Made by a program: the position numbers and the translations under genes. Below are positions 48,238-56,206 of a DNA stretch of 64,000 nt, one piece after another. The notes below the pieces were generated by a model that had not been told where the DNA came from, did not search any database, and saw only the letters and a list, made by a program, of their open reading frames with translations. Source of the DNA: DATLRC01 sp035478435 (lineage in GTDB: Bacteria; Patescibacteriota; Saccharimonadia; Saccharimonadales; UBA4665); assembly GCA_035478435.1 (NCBI GenBank), contig DATIJT010000020.1, positions 38,116 through 102,115 on the forward strand. Reading direction: 5' to 3'. Numbering within the stretch: position 1 is the stretch's first letter; each line of letters opens with the position of its first letter.

Positions 48238-48746
48238 AACGGTTTTTGCGTACCCAAATGAAGGTTGATGATGTGCTAGATAAGCGCCTAAGGCGCTGGC
48301 ATTTAATGGTTTTAGGGATAACTTTCGCGACTTTCTATTTGGTTTTGGCCTTCGTCTTAGAGGTATCGCCTTGGCTAACTCTGGTCCTGTTGCTTGGTTA
48401 CATTTTGGTTTCTTCAAGCCTGTCCAGCCGTCTTTACCGGCGACAAAAACCTGACCCTGCCAAAACTCCCAGCATAAGCAAAAAACAGCTAGTCGTAGCC
48501 GCTGCCTTTGTAGTCTTCGCCTCGATTGTTACAGCTGCTGTGCTTAGCGTAAGTGATAGCCAACCTTTTGTGCGCCCAACGGGCAATCATTTAGCTGTCT
48601 TCGACTCCGGCGCCAGTTTCCTGGCAATCATACTATTATCAGCCCTGTCCCTGGTGCCCGTTATTTTTATTATTTATCTTCTCGTTAAAAAGTACGAGAG
48701 CAAGCACAACATACGATCCATCCCCACGAAAAAATTGTTTAAGTAA
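48234..48746 (+). CDS. Second four-helix membrane protein of PadR operon
   Basis: 170 residues; basic N-terminus, hydrophobic helices at about 20-42, 45-62, 80-103 and 120-145, basic C-terminus. Its start overlaps the previous stop by 4 bases, so translation is coupled. The pair probably acts as one membrane complex. Confidence 0.75.
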   Translation: MKRFLRTQMKVDDVLDKRLRRWHLMVLGITFATFYLVLAFVLEVSPWLTLVLLLGYILVSSSLSSRLYRRQKPDPAKTPSISKKQLVVAAAFVVFASIVTAAVLSVSDSQPFVRPTGNHLAVFDSGASFLAIILLSALSLVPVIFIIYLLVKKYESKHNIRSIPTKKLFK

Positions 48747-48836
48747 CCCTCGCGAACCTTTGCCAAAATGATCAGACCCTAAACCTGTCCAGCTCTTGAA
48801 TAAATTAGGCAAATCATTTAAAATATACTTTCTTGT

Positions 48837-49487
48837 ATGGCAAAAAGATTAGATACTTATGACCTAAGTGGTCTAGAAGCCTCCGCTACAAAGGAAGGCC
48901 TTTATAATCCTTATGACCGGATAGGCCGACTAGCCGACCCATTATGGGTCGCGGACTTCGCGAAAAAATTTAGTGAGAGGGCCGCCGGGAGATTTGAGCT
49001 AATTCTAGAACCCACACCCGGCCTATACCATGTTCATAATTTGGCTCATGAAATAACGGTACTAACCGGCGTAGACTATGAAACATCCGGAGGTCAAGAA
49101 CGTACGGAAGGATATTTAGAAGGCTTCTTATCATCCCTAGCCGAAGGAGAGGAGTTACCGCCGGAAGCATTCTCCGAGCCACTTACGGTCGCGGTCGTAG
49201 GCCTTCGCCATGTCCAACCTAAACATAGCAAGAGCGTCCAAGTTGTTGCCAGAGTCAAAAACCTTCCCGATAAAAATAAAGCCTATCCAAATGACTATTC
49301 TCTAGACCATGAAAGGGCAATCATCGCCGACTCTTTTAACATCGAGCGAGGGACAACTTTTGTTGAACTCGGCTGGGTGGATGATCCGAAACTAAGATTT
49401 CGAAAATTCCTTGATCGTCTCGCGCCTTCCATATTACCCACCATGGATCTGACTCACCTGGGGCTTGTCAGGCAAGACCGGCAATAA
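48837..49487 (+). CDS. Hypothetical protein, 216 aa
   Basis: TATACT (48824-48829) ends 7 bases before the ATG. Soluble protein with a histidine cluster (GLYHVHNLAHEITV, about 61-74) and further His (LRHVQPKHSKSV), possible metal ligands. No recognised fold. Confidence 0.7.
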   Translation: MAKRLDTYDLSGLEASATKEGLYNPYDRIGRLADPLWVADFAKKFSERAAGRFELILEPTPGLYHVHNLAHEITVLTGVDYETSGGQERTEGYLEGFLSSLAEGEELPPEAFSEPLTVAVVGLRHVQPKHSKSVQVVARVKNLPDKNKAYPNDYSLDHERAIIADSFNIERGTTFVELGWVDDPKLRFRKFLDRLAPSILPTMDLTHLGLVRQDRQ

Positions 49488-49505
49488 CCGCGAATCCTTG
49501 GACAA

Positions 49506-49602
49506 TTGGTTTTTTATCTGTTTAATGCTAAAATTACCTTTCCGACGCAATCCGACGATACTGTCGGATTAAAAGGTCGGAACCCCGATCAAAGCATCGG
49601 GG
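49506..49602 (+). promoter_or_regulatory. Promoter and structured leader ahead of GIY-YIG/tRNA-Arg
   Basis: TTGGTT (49506-49511), 17-base spacer, TAAAAT preceded by TGC (49529-49534). The transcript would begin with nested hairpins: TTCCGAC/GTCGGAA (49540-49546, 49576-49582) enclosing AATCCGAC/GTCGGATT, then CCCCGAT/ATCGGGG (49583-49602). Confidence 0.6.
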
Positions 49603-49623
49603 CTGTTAATTTAAAATTCTCTC

Positions 49624-49917
49624 ATGAATCCTTTGAATCCTTGTATTTATATTCTGCGTTTTAAAGAGAGTGGCAAGTTTTATGTAGGATCAACTACGGA
49701 TTTAGAGCGCAGGCTTAACCAGCATAAGCAAGGGCATACCAGAAGCACCAAGCGCTTAGGTGAATTTAAACTAGTTTTCTGGCAGGCAACCCAAGACTTG
49801 AAGAGCGCTCGTTCTGCCGAAAAACAAATAAAATCATGGAAAAGAAGAGACTTTATTGAGAGAATTATTCAAGATGGTAGAATTGCTTTTCTAGATTCTG
49901 CCGACGAGCGCGCGTAG
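49624..49917 (+). CDS. GIY-YIG nuclease-domain protein
   Basis: 97 residues. CIYILRFKESGKFYVGSTTDLERRLNQH gives the GIY-YIG core (here YIL...FYVGST) with the catalytic arginine in LERRLNQH. It matches stand-alone UvrC-N/YhbQ-like proteins. The stop codon TAG (49915-49917) falls inside the tRNA-Arg gene; its last three codons are the tRNA acceptor strand. A selfish or tRNA-linked origin is possible. Confidence 0.85.
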   Translation: MNPLNPCIYILRFKESGKFYVGSTTDLERRLNQHKQGHTRSTKRLGEFKLVFWQATQDLKSARSAEKQIKSWKRRDFIERIIQDGRIAFLDSADERA

Positions 49918-49984
49918 CTCAGCTGGATAGAGCGTCGGCTTGCGGAGCCGAAGGTCGTAGGTTCGAATCCTGTCGCGCGTACCA
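49908..49984 (+). tRNA. tRNA-Arg (GCG)
   Basis: Acceptor GCGCGCG/CGCGCGT (first pair G-U), D-arm GCTC..GAGC, anticodon arm TCGGC-TTGCGGA-GCCGA with anticodon GCG (reads CGC/CGU), T-arm with GGTTCGAATCC, A73 and encoded CCA. Most bacteria use ACG (inosine) for these codons. Confidence 0.93.
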
Positions 49985-50019
49985 AGTAAAGAGTCGGTCT
50001 TCGGACCGGCTTTTTACTT
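49985..50019 (+). terminator. Terminator after tRNA-Arg
   Basis: Stem GTCGGTC/GACCGGC with TTCG tetraloop followed by TTTTT, extended by AAGTAAA/TTTACTT flanks. Confidence 0.9.
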
Positions 50020-50236
50020 GGCTACGTTCGGCAGATTTGGTTCTACGACTGGAATTTTCCCTAGGAAAATACCAAAGTCGTAGGTACGGTGGAGCGAAGT
50101 CACGCACAGAAGTTTACTTCGAGCATGATTGAGTGGAGAAGGACGAAGCCCGCTATCCTGTTCGCGCGCAGCTTCGCTTGTGAGTACTACCGTTAGGGCT
50201 TTGTTATAATTACAAATTACAGAGAGGAGACGAGCG

Positions 50237-50950
50237 TTGGTAAATTCACTGGAAGCAATTACCGATAATATTCAGAGTGAATTCTGGGCTATGCTCGGGC
50301 TTGAAGAGGGCGTACAAGAACAGACCAGTGCTGCTCTAGACATTATGCGAGAAGTAGCCGCTGATCTACCTCATATGGAAGATGTTGCCGTGATACCTGT
50401 CGGTAGTCGTGTAAAAGGCTATGCGACACTTTCGTCTGACGTAGATATTGCTATTGTGGCTTATGAAGAAAATGCAGCGCCTTTTAAGGCCAGAATAGCT
50501 ATGGGACGGGTTATTACCGAAAGGCTTGGCATTCAGGTCTGCCAACTTTCTTTTCCGGATAGGGCAGACGAAGCGCTAACCATAGATATGATCGACTACG
50601 GTCACCTTGCATGTTTTGATGCGAAGAGTCTTCCATTTGCGTTGGTACCAGCGGTTTTTGAAGGCACGAGAGTGGCCGAGCGTAAACGTGCAGCATTAGA
50701 AAAGCGAAGACAAGCCAGGAATAGTTTCTTGTTCTTACGGTCTGCAGACGAAGCTTATACTCGATACTTCGTTGAACCGAAGTTTGAACCCCACAGTGTT
50801 GCGTGTAGATATATAAACGTTGCTCAGAACGCAGGACTTGATTGGCCAGAATTGACTGATCTTGAACGAGTATTCCAGGCTGCGTATACAAGCCGTAACC
50901 AAGCATTTGGCAGTAGTGTGCTTACGAAAATTAACCAAGAGCTAACCTAG
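50237..50950 (+). CDS. Nucleotidyltransferase-fold protein
   Basis: 237 residues. VGSRVKGYATLSSDVDIAIV (about 56-75) is a pol-beta-type GS-x-DxD signature with two metal-binding aspartates. A third acidic residue may be in LTIDMIDYG. The C-terminal half is helical. Start is TTG at 50237 with GAGGAG 7 bases upstream; TATAAT lies about 30 bases upstream. It could be a MNT/KNTase-like enzyme; partner and substrate unknown. Confidence 0.8.
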   Translation: MVNSLEAITDNIQSEFWAMLGLEEGVQEQTSAALDIMREVAADLPHMEDVAVIPVGSRVKGYATLSSDVDIAIVAYEENAAPFKARIAMGRVITERLGIQVCQLSFPDRADEALTIDMIDYGHLACFDAKSLPFALVPAVFEGTRVAERKRAALEKRRQARNSFLFLRSADEAYTRYFVEPKFEPHSVACRYINVAQNAGLDWPELTDLERVFQAAYTSRNQAFGSSVLTKINQELT

Positions 50951-51028
50951 TTCTAACTTGGTATACAAGGCTATCCCACACTCGAGGCCGTTGTGTGAGA
51001 CGGGTTGTCACTTTATACTGAAGAGCAA

Positions 51029-52099
51029 ATGCTCGATAAAGACGGTTTAACGCAAGAAGTTTCGGTCGGAGTGACCTACGCCTCATTAATGAGCGCGGTG
51101 GCACTGTTTTTTACCGGAGTTTTGATTTCGCAATATAAATCTTTTGAAGGCAGCATCAAGGTGCCGTTGGCATTTCTGATCATCAGTACATTCAGTTTTA
51201 TTTTTGGCGCCACCATTTATAGCAACGCAGCGACCGAGCTAACCCTCAACCGCTTAAAGAGCGTCCAGCGCTATATGGTCTACGCCAAAAACATCGACGA
51301 GCTACTGGGGCTTTACCTATTTGTACTAGCTACGCCCATGGTAATAGGAGCCGTGACAAAAGACGGGTTCGTGCGAATAATCGCTATTACAGTGGCGCTG
51401 CTGGGCTTCGGGCTGTATTCGCAATCCAGGTTTTCGATTCTGGACAACGAACTGACCCGGCCGCGAAAACGATCGGTAACAGTTTTGATCATCCTCCTGG
51501 CGGCAGCACTTTACTACTACCAGGGATCTCACGCGAATTATACCGCCCTGATATACAGCGCAGTAGCCATAGTGCTGCTTGGCATCCTGATAACCATGGC
51601 TTATGTATTTTGTACTGGCGGCAAGCAGTACAACATCACCGAGTTCCGCCACTATGACGAGGATGACGCCCAAGAAGTTTCGGAAATCATCCTAAAAAAT
51701 TTGGCGCGCATAAAGTCGGGCGTACTGCCAGAAGCCACCATCGAAACACTGCGCGAATCCGCGACCCCAGAGGCTATCCAGCTCCTGTCAAACGAAAAAA
51801 GCATTACGGTTGCCGAGTTTAAAGGTCATATAGCTGGTTTCGCGTGCTTATATGGCCATGAAATAACAGATGTTTATACAGACCCTGAACTACACCACAA
51901 AGGTACAGGTAGACAGTTGGTCGAGTACCTGGAAGCCGAAGCGCGCGACGATGGCTTTAAATTCACTACGCATATTGCCAACCCTATAGATGTTAATTTT
52001 TGGCGCAAGATCGGCTACGAAGTAGAATCCGAGTTAGAAGACAAAGCCATCGGCACCGCTTACCATATGAAGAAAAAGCTGCGGCGGCTATCTAGCTAA
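51029..52099 (+). CDS. Membrane domain fused to GNAT acetyltransferase
   Basis: 356 residues. About six hydrophobic segments lie in residues 15-200. A C-terminal GNAT domain follows (FRHYDEDDAQEVSEI, VYTDPELHHKGTGRQLVEYL, NFWRKIGYEVE). The GNAT part should face the cytoplasm. Membrane-tethered GNATs are uncommon. Promoter TTGTGT, 17-base spacer, TATACT (51014-51019), 9 bases to this ATG; TTG 51005 is an unlikely alternative. Confidence 0.85.
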   Translation: MLDKDGLTQEVSVGVTYASLMSAVALFFTGVLISQYKSFEGSIKVPLAFLIISTFSFIFGATIYSNAATELTLNRLKSVQRYMVYAKNIDELLGLYLFVLATPMVIGAVTKDGFVRIIAITVALLGFGLYSQSRFSILDNELTRPRKRSVTVLIILLAAALYYYQGSHANYTALIYSAVAIVLLGILITMAYVFCTGGKQYNITEFRHYDEDDAQEVSEIILKNLARIKSGVLPEATIETLRESATPEAIQLLSNEKSITVAEFKGHIAGFACLYGHEITDVYTDPELHHKGTGRQLVEYLEAEARDDGFKFTTHIANPIDVNFWRKIGYEVESELEDKAIGTAYHMKKKLRRLSS

Positions 52100-52170
52100 T
52101 GGCCACACGGTAATCGGGGCTGGCCTTAGAACCCGTCCAAATCTAGCTTTAGTAACAAAATTAAATATTG

Positions 52171-52215
52171 CATTACCTATTGTAATAAGTAATGAATTTT
52201 GATATAGTAATAACT
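52171..52215 (+). promoter_or_regulatory. Promoter with inverted repeats, AbrB/PIN operon
   Basis: TTGTAA (52180-52185), 17-base spacer, TATAGT (52203-52208), 7 bases to the ATG. Inverted pairs CATTAC/GTAATG (52171-52176, 52189-52194) and ATTAC/GTAAT overlap the -35, suggesting autorepression. Confidence 0.65.
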
Positions 52216-52464
52216 ATGAAAACAACGCTTACAGTTACAAGTAAAGGCCAAACAACCATACCCGCGCCGATTCGCCATAAACTTGGCTTAGACAAGGCTG
52301 GCGGGGTGCTACGGATGAGTTTTAATGAAGATAAAGACGAGCTTGTTATCTCCAAGCCCCTAGGCGTAGATGAGCTTAGTAACAAACTGAGTACCTATAT
52401 CAAGCCAGGTACGGCGCCATTAGCTGACGCTAGTGCCTTTTACCAAGCGAACCGTAAGAGATAG
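52216..52464 (+). CDS. AbrB/SpoVT-type antitoxin
   Basis: 82 residues with the swapped-hairpin motif TLTVTSKGQTTIPAPIRHKLGL (residues 4-25) used by VapB/MazE-like antitoxins to bind DNA. The remainder neutralises the toxin. Start at 52216 fits TATAGT 7 bases upstream. Three bases separate it from the PIN gene. Confidence 0.88.
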   Translation: MKTTLTVTSKGQTTIPAPIRHKLGLDKAGGVLRMSFNEDKDELVISKPLGVDELSNKLSTYIKPGTAPLADASAFYQANRKR

Positions 52465-52467
52465 TAA

Positions 52468-52875
52468 ATGACAAAGTTTACAGGCTCGTTCGATACTAAC
52501 GTGGTTCTCAGGCTACTTCTAAATGACATCCCCAAGCAACATATGGCCGCGAAAAAGCTCATGGAGCAAGCCGTTAACCAATTCGCTATCGCAGATACCG
52601 TGATAATTGAGTTAGTATTTGGGCTTGATAGGTATTATGGTTTTAGTCGTCCGCAGATAGCCGATGCCGTAGACGGCCTCATGAACTTAAAAGGAATAAA
52701 TTGTAACCGGGCTCTTTTTGAAAGGGCACTACCTCTCTTCGTAAACCGCGGCGGCCTGTCATTTGAAGATTGCTGCTTGGCAGTATACTCGGTCCTAAAT
52801 GACGCTGAACCACTGTGGACATTTGACAAGAAATTAGCGCGTCAAGCATCCAGCGCGAAATTAGTTAATTTATAA
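52468..52875 (+). CDS. PIN-domain ribonuclease toxin (VapC-like)
   Basis: 135 residues. PIN acidic residues: D9 in SFDTNVVLRLL, E49 in IIELVFGL, D101 in LSFEDCCLAVY, D119 in LWTFDKKLA. It is not closely similar to the PIN toxin at 4570, so the two systems are independent. Presumed RNA target unknown. Confidence 0.9.
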   Translation: MTKFTGSFDTNVVLRLLLNDIPKQHMAAKKLMEQAVNQFAIADTVIIELVFGLDRYYGFSRPQIADAVDGLMNLKGINCNRALFERALPLFVNRGGLSFEDCCLAVYSVLNDAEPLWTFDKKLARQASSAKLVNL

Positions 52876-52927
52876 TCGCCTATTATAGCGGTTCGGACTT
52901 CGCTTACGATGCCGTAATATAAACATT

Positions 52928-53476
52928 ATGCGCAAAATTACTATTGTCACTGGCAACCCTGGCAAGGTACGCGAACTCCAGGCCATGGCCATGGGCAAGC
53001 TTAGCTTTGTGACGCGCGATTTAGAAATAGCTGAGATCCAAAGCCTGGACCTAGAAGAAATCGTCAGAGATAAAGCCAAGAAAGCTTATGCCCAGATCAA
53101 AGGCCCGGTTATTGTCGATGACGTTTCGGCGGGGCTTGACAGTCTTCAGGGCTTACCCGGGCCATTCATCAAATTTTTCAATAGTCAGATTGGCGGCGAC
53201 TCTTTATGGCAGTTATCGAAATCCAAAAATGAAATAGTCACGGTTTCTTGCATTGCTGCTTACTATGATGGTGCCAAGTTACTTATGGGCAAAGGGACTA
53301 TACAAGGCATAGTAGTGGAGCCAAGGGGCAAGAACGGTTTTGGTTTTGACGCCGTCATCGTGCCCGACGGGCAACTGCTGACAATGGCCGAGATGACCGA
53401 AGAACAAAAGATGCGGGTCAGCCACCGCGGCAAGGCTTTCAGGGATTTAATACAACAGCTTGAGAAATTAAAATAG
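52928..53476 (+). CDS. rdgB: XTP/dITP diphosphatase (RdgB/HAM1)
   Basis: 182 residues. Signature TIVTGNPGKVRELQ (residues 5-18), catalytic VIVDDVSAGLDSL (about 62-74), GLPGPFIKFF, GFGFDAVIVPDG and SHRGKAF. It removes deaminated purine nucleotides from the pool. TAATAT ends 7 bases before the ATG. Confidence 0.95.
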   Translation: MRKITIVTGNPGKVRELQAMAMGKLSFVTRDLEIAEIQSLDLEEIVRDKAKKAYAQIKGPVIVDDVSAGLDSLQGLPGPFIKFFNSQIGGDSLWQLSKSKNEIVTVSCIAAYYDGAKLLMGKGTIQGIVVEPRGKNGFGFDAVIVPDGQLLTMAEMTEEQKMRVSHRGKAFRDLIQQLEKLK

Positions 53477-53541
53477 TTTATTCGTTCAAGTATGCTTTAT
53501 TGGCCTATTAGAAAATTATTAGAACAGTAAATTTCCCGCTT

Positions 53542-53702
53542 TACTATTAATAGTAGTAGTGTTACAGTAACTGGACTAGAAAATAAGCTGCTACAGGGTT
53601 CGTTAATTACTGAATCGTTCTAGAAATAATGTTTAACAATGTTTTCGTTGAGGCGCAGCTAACTGGGTTTGCCAGCTTACCTCGTGAAACAGGAGGTAAT
53701 AA
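53542..53702 (+). promoter_or_regulatory. Long leader of RRM gene with Shine-Dalgarno-masking hairpin
   Basis: Possible promoter TTTACT, 17-base spacer, TACAGT (-35 near 53541) gives a leader of about 125 bases. TTACCTC (53677-53683) pairs perfectly with GAGGTAA (53693-53699), the ribosome site. An alternative upstream stem (GAGG 53650-53653 and AGCT 53657-53660 with AGCT 53674-53677 and CCTC 53680-53683) would release it. A palindrome TACTATTAATAGTA lies at 53542-53555. Confidence 0.6.
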
Positions 53703-53707
53703 TATAA

Positions 53708-54037
53708 ATGGCAACTAATCTATTTGTAGGCGGCCTAGCCTACGCCGTAACTGATGACGAGCTGCGCGACTTTTTCGCTGCGGCTGGTAACGTAGTTTCA
53801 GCTAAGGTTATAGTCGACAAGTACTCTAACCAATCCAAAGGTTTTGGCTTTGTCGAAATGGGCAGCGAAGAAGAAGCTCAAAAAGCTATCGCTGAACTAA
53901 ATGGCAAAGACCTGCAAGGCCGCGCTATCGCTGTCAGCGAAGCTCGCCCACGCGAAGACCGACCGCGCCCATCATTTGGCGGTGGTGGCCGCGACTTCGA
54001 CCGCCGAGGTGGTGGCGACCGTGGCGGACGTTACTAA
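53708..54037 (+). CDS. RRM-type RNA-binding protein with RG-rich tail
   Basis: 109 residues. One RNA-recognition motif (RNP2 LFVGGL, residues 5-10; RNP1 KGFGFVEM, about 45-52) followed by a Gly/Arg-rich tail (GGGGRDFDRRGGGDRGGRY). Such proteins act as RNA chaperones, often cold-induced, in bacteria. GGAGG lies about 10 bases before the ATG and is masked in the leader hairpin, so regulated translation is likely. A strong terminator follows. Confidence 0.93.
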   Translation: MATNLFVGGLAYAVTDDELRDFFAAAGNVVSAKVIVDKYSNQSKGFGFVEMGSEEEAQKAIAELNGKDLQGRAIAVSEARPREDRPRPSFGGGGRDFDRRGGGDRGGRY

Positions 54038-54066
54038 AGATATTTAGATATATTTTTGGGTGCCAA

Positions 54067-54100
54067 AAACCAACCAGTGACTAAAATCACTGGTTGGTTT
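54067..54100 (+). terminator. Terminator after RRM gene
   Basis: Stem of 14 bp, AAACCAACCAGTGA / TCACTGGTTGGTTT, with a 6-base loop. Confidence 0.85.
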
Positions 54101-54154
54101 ACTATGATTACCCCTTAAGCTTTGCTATGATAGAAGAGTAGGGAGGGAATGGCG

Positions 54155-54265
54155 ATGGCACAACGAACTACCATACCGCGGTACTACATCCGTGACGCCG
54201 AAACCAATGAGGTTTGGTGTTTCGACGCCCGGTACTTCAGCGGGGCCAGTCTTATCAAGGCTTAA
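54155..54265 (+). CDS. Small ORF, 36 aa
   Basis: GGGAGGG lies 8 bases before this ATG (a closer ATG at 54149 is in frame). Product MAQRTTIPRYYIRDAETNEV... has aromatic and acidic residues, no membrane helix. Strong ribosome site and isolation between a terminator and the next promoter argue for a real gene. Unknown. Confidence 0.55.
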   Translation: MAQRTTIPRYYIRDAETNEVWCFDARYFSGASLIKA

Positions 54266-54330
54266 TAGATACAAACTTATCAAAGCAGTGAAGGTTTGTG
54301 CCTATTGATCCTTACCTTGTGTGCATTCCA

Positions 54331-54363
54331 AACGCTTCTAATTGGAGTACAATTAGAAGCGTT
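54331..54363 (+). promoter_or_regulatory. 13-bp perfect inverted repeat over a promoter
   Basis: AACGCTTCTAATT (54331-54343) and AATTAGAAGCGTT (54351-54363) with a 7-base center. A TACAAT box (54348-54353) lies inside it, so a repressor site for the 50-residue membrane peptide gene is likely. Confidence 0.65.
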
Positions 54364-54388
54364 AGCTTTGAAACATAAGGGAGATATT

Positions 54389-54541
54389 ATGGATAATATG
54401 CCGGGGCAAACTAACAACACAGCGCCAAAGGGTTATGGCAAGCGCCCAATGTGGCAATGGGTTTTGCTATATATTTTTATAGCTGTCATAGTTTACGGTT
54501 TAATTTATCTGATATTTTTACGTGGCGGCTCTGGATATTAA
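54389..54541 (+). CDS. Small single-pass membrane protein, 50 aa
   Basis: MDNMPGQTNNTAPKGYGKRP, then one helix (WQWVLLYIFIAVIVYGLIYLIF) and a short tail. GGGAG lies 5 bases before the ATG. The start codon 31 codons upstream in the same frame would lie in the promoter and is rejected. Function unknown. Confidence 0.75.
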   Translation: MDNMPGQTNNTAPKGYGKRPMWQWVLLYIFIAVIVYGLIYLIFLRGGSGY

Positions 54542-54577
54542 ATTTGATCGGTCTAAATAAATTAATGGGAGGTCTTT

Positions 54578-54748
54578 GTGAACAATACTAGAACTCATCT
54601 CAAAATACTTTTCGAGTGCGAAAAGCATGCTCCAGTGATGCCAGTTGGCAGTTCTGGCGACAAGGCGTATCTGAAGATACGTCGCGAAGCCAAACTGATG
54701 ACTGGAACGCTGGATATGCTTTGTAGCAGAAAGGGTATTTTGAGATGA
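54578..54748 (+). other. Stable hairpin region, possible 56-aa ORF
   Basis: GTG 54578 has GGGAGG 5 bases upstream and an open frame whose TGA overlaps the next start (ATGA). The RNA also folds into a long hairpin: TCCAGT/ACTGGA (54631-54636, 54701-54706), CAGTTGGC/GCCAAACTG, then GCGAC/GTCGC and GTATC/GATAC around TGAA at the apex. Either a leader RNA or a small gene; the hairpin is the stronger signal. Confidence 0.5.
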
Positions 54749-55164
54749 GTTCTAATAAAGTAGTTTTGATAATCGTTGTCATCTTGGTGCTAGGCGTAGG
54801 CGGCTATCTGGTATTTCATAAAAAGGCCAATAATAGTCCGGCCACAACCAATTCAACTGCCCAGAAGGGGACTAGTAGTGATTCAAGCCCCGTGGTAGCG
54901 GCGACCATCACTTATACTGACAGCGGCTTTACGCCTGCCCTAACGACTGTAAAAGCTGGTGACACCGTTAAAGTCGTCAATAATTCCTCAAACCCTTTGC
55001 AATTAGATTCCAACCCGCACCCTGCCCACACCGACGAGCCTGAACTCAACGTCGGTGAAATTGATGCCGGCAAGAGCGCTACTTTTACCATCACCCAAAA
55101 AGGCACATGGGGCTTCCACAACCATTTGCAGCCAGGCGACACCGGGAAAATTGAAGTCCAATAA
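54745..55164 (+). CDS. Membrane-anchored cupredoxin
   Basis: 139 residues: one N-terminal helix (about 6-23), a Ser/Thr linker, then a cupredoxin fold with GFTPALTTVKAGDTVKV, HPAHTDEPELN and GTWGFHNHLQPGDTGKI. Copper-ligand histidines are visible (HPAH, FHNH), but the usual Cys ligand is not obvious, so it could be a copper-storage or Cys-less type. Lies outside the membrane. Function in electron transfer or copper handling inferred. Confidence 0.85.
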   Translation: MSSNKVVLIIVVILVLGVGGYLVFHKKANNSPATTNSTAQKGTSSDSSPVVAATITYTDSGFTPALTTVKAGDTVKVVNNSSNPLQLDSNPHPAHTDEPELNVGEIDAGKSATFTITQKGTWGFHNHLQPGDTGKIEVQ

Positions 55165-55187
55165 GCTGCTAGGCGTGAATATATTGT

Positions 55188-56066
55188 TTATTGATTAATT
55201 TGGCTGTCCTCGCCGCTCAAGCCGCGCGGCCACAGACGCTTAGAGCGCACGGCGGCCACTTCAACGGCGTAGTAGACCATTTGGGACTGCAAATATATCC
55301 AGAAAAGCAAACCTAGCACGATGGCGAAGTTACTGTATAGGGCATCCAGGCTCTTGAGTTGGTGGGCTAACACATAGCCGCCAACGTTTTGCAAGACCAC
55401 AAGGCCGATGGCCGCGATGGCCGCGCCCACACTGATATCTTTTAAACTAACATTCCGCGGTAGGCTAACGTTGATCAAAAACAGGAATAGCCAGAATAGA
55501 ATAACTAGGTTGATGAATATTGAAAAACCCTGGAAAACCAGGCCGCGCCCAGCGGCCGCCGCGTAAGTCGTAATAATAGCGGCCGCTATGAAGCCCGTGC
55601 CGCCTATCAGCATAACGGCCAGGCTCTTAACCATGGATAAAGGAAAGCCCGCCCGTTCGTTTTTAGGGATTCGCCAAATGTGGTTGACGCCGTGGATAAA
55701 AGCATCGGCTACGCCGCGGGCGCCATACAAGGTGAACAAAAGGCCAACTATTAGCGCCAGGCCGGATTTATGCAGGCTATAGACGTGTTCGGACAGCTGG
55801 TTGCCCAAAATAGGGAAGTAGGCGGCGGTACTACCAATAATACTCTGGCGTAAATGTGGGTGGCTGCCGGCAATGATTGTCAGAAACGTAGTTAGGACCA
55901 GCAGCAGAGGAAAAAGCGATAAAAAGCCGTAATAGGTCAGCAAGGCCGCCTGGTAGCCCGTCTCGTCTTCGCCATATTTTTTAACAACCGCGTAGGGGAA
56001 GCCAATTAGGGGGTGGTGACGTTGGAATCTGTCAATTTTTTGCAGTGTTTTATCTATAAACCCCAT
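55188..56066 (-). CDS. YihY/BrkB-family membrane protein
   Basis: 292 residues with about six membrane helices. Family motifs: ALLTYYGFLSLFPLLLVLTT, LYGARGVADAFIHGVNHIWR and LYSNFAIVLGLLFWIYLQSQ. The family was misnamed ribonuclease BN and is of unknown transport function. Convergent with the cupredoxin gene. Confidence 0.92.
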   Translation of the reverse strand: MGFIDKTLQKIDRFQRHHPLIGFPYAVVKKYGEDETGYQAALLTYYGFLSLFPLLLVLTTFLTIIAGSHPHLRQSIIGSTAAYFPILGNQLSEHVYSLHKSGLALIVGLLFTLYGARGVADAFIHGVNHIWRIPKNERAGFPLSMVKSLAVMLIGGTGFIAAAIITTYAAAAGRGLVFQGFSIFINLVILFWLFLFLINVSLPRNVSLKDISVGAAIAAIGLVVLQNVGGYVLAHQLKSLDALYSNFAIVLGLLFWIYLQSQMVYYAVEVAAVRSKRLWPRGLSGEDSQINQ

Positions 56067-56206
56067 GTTACTTATTGTAAGAGTAAATTACTTAATCAGA
56101 AAATTAATGGATAAGCTTTTAAGATTTAGTGAAATACTTTACAGCTTAAAACTGGCATAAGCTTAATAATAGAAACTGCCAAAAGTAAGCAAGGGAGGGC
56201 ATAACA

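Noticed and set aside
49919..50107. Minus-strand ORF ending in ARQDSNLRPSAPQADALSS
   Set aside because: This is the well-known false translation of the antisense strand of a tRNA-Arg gene.
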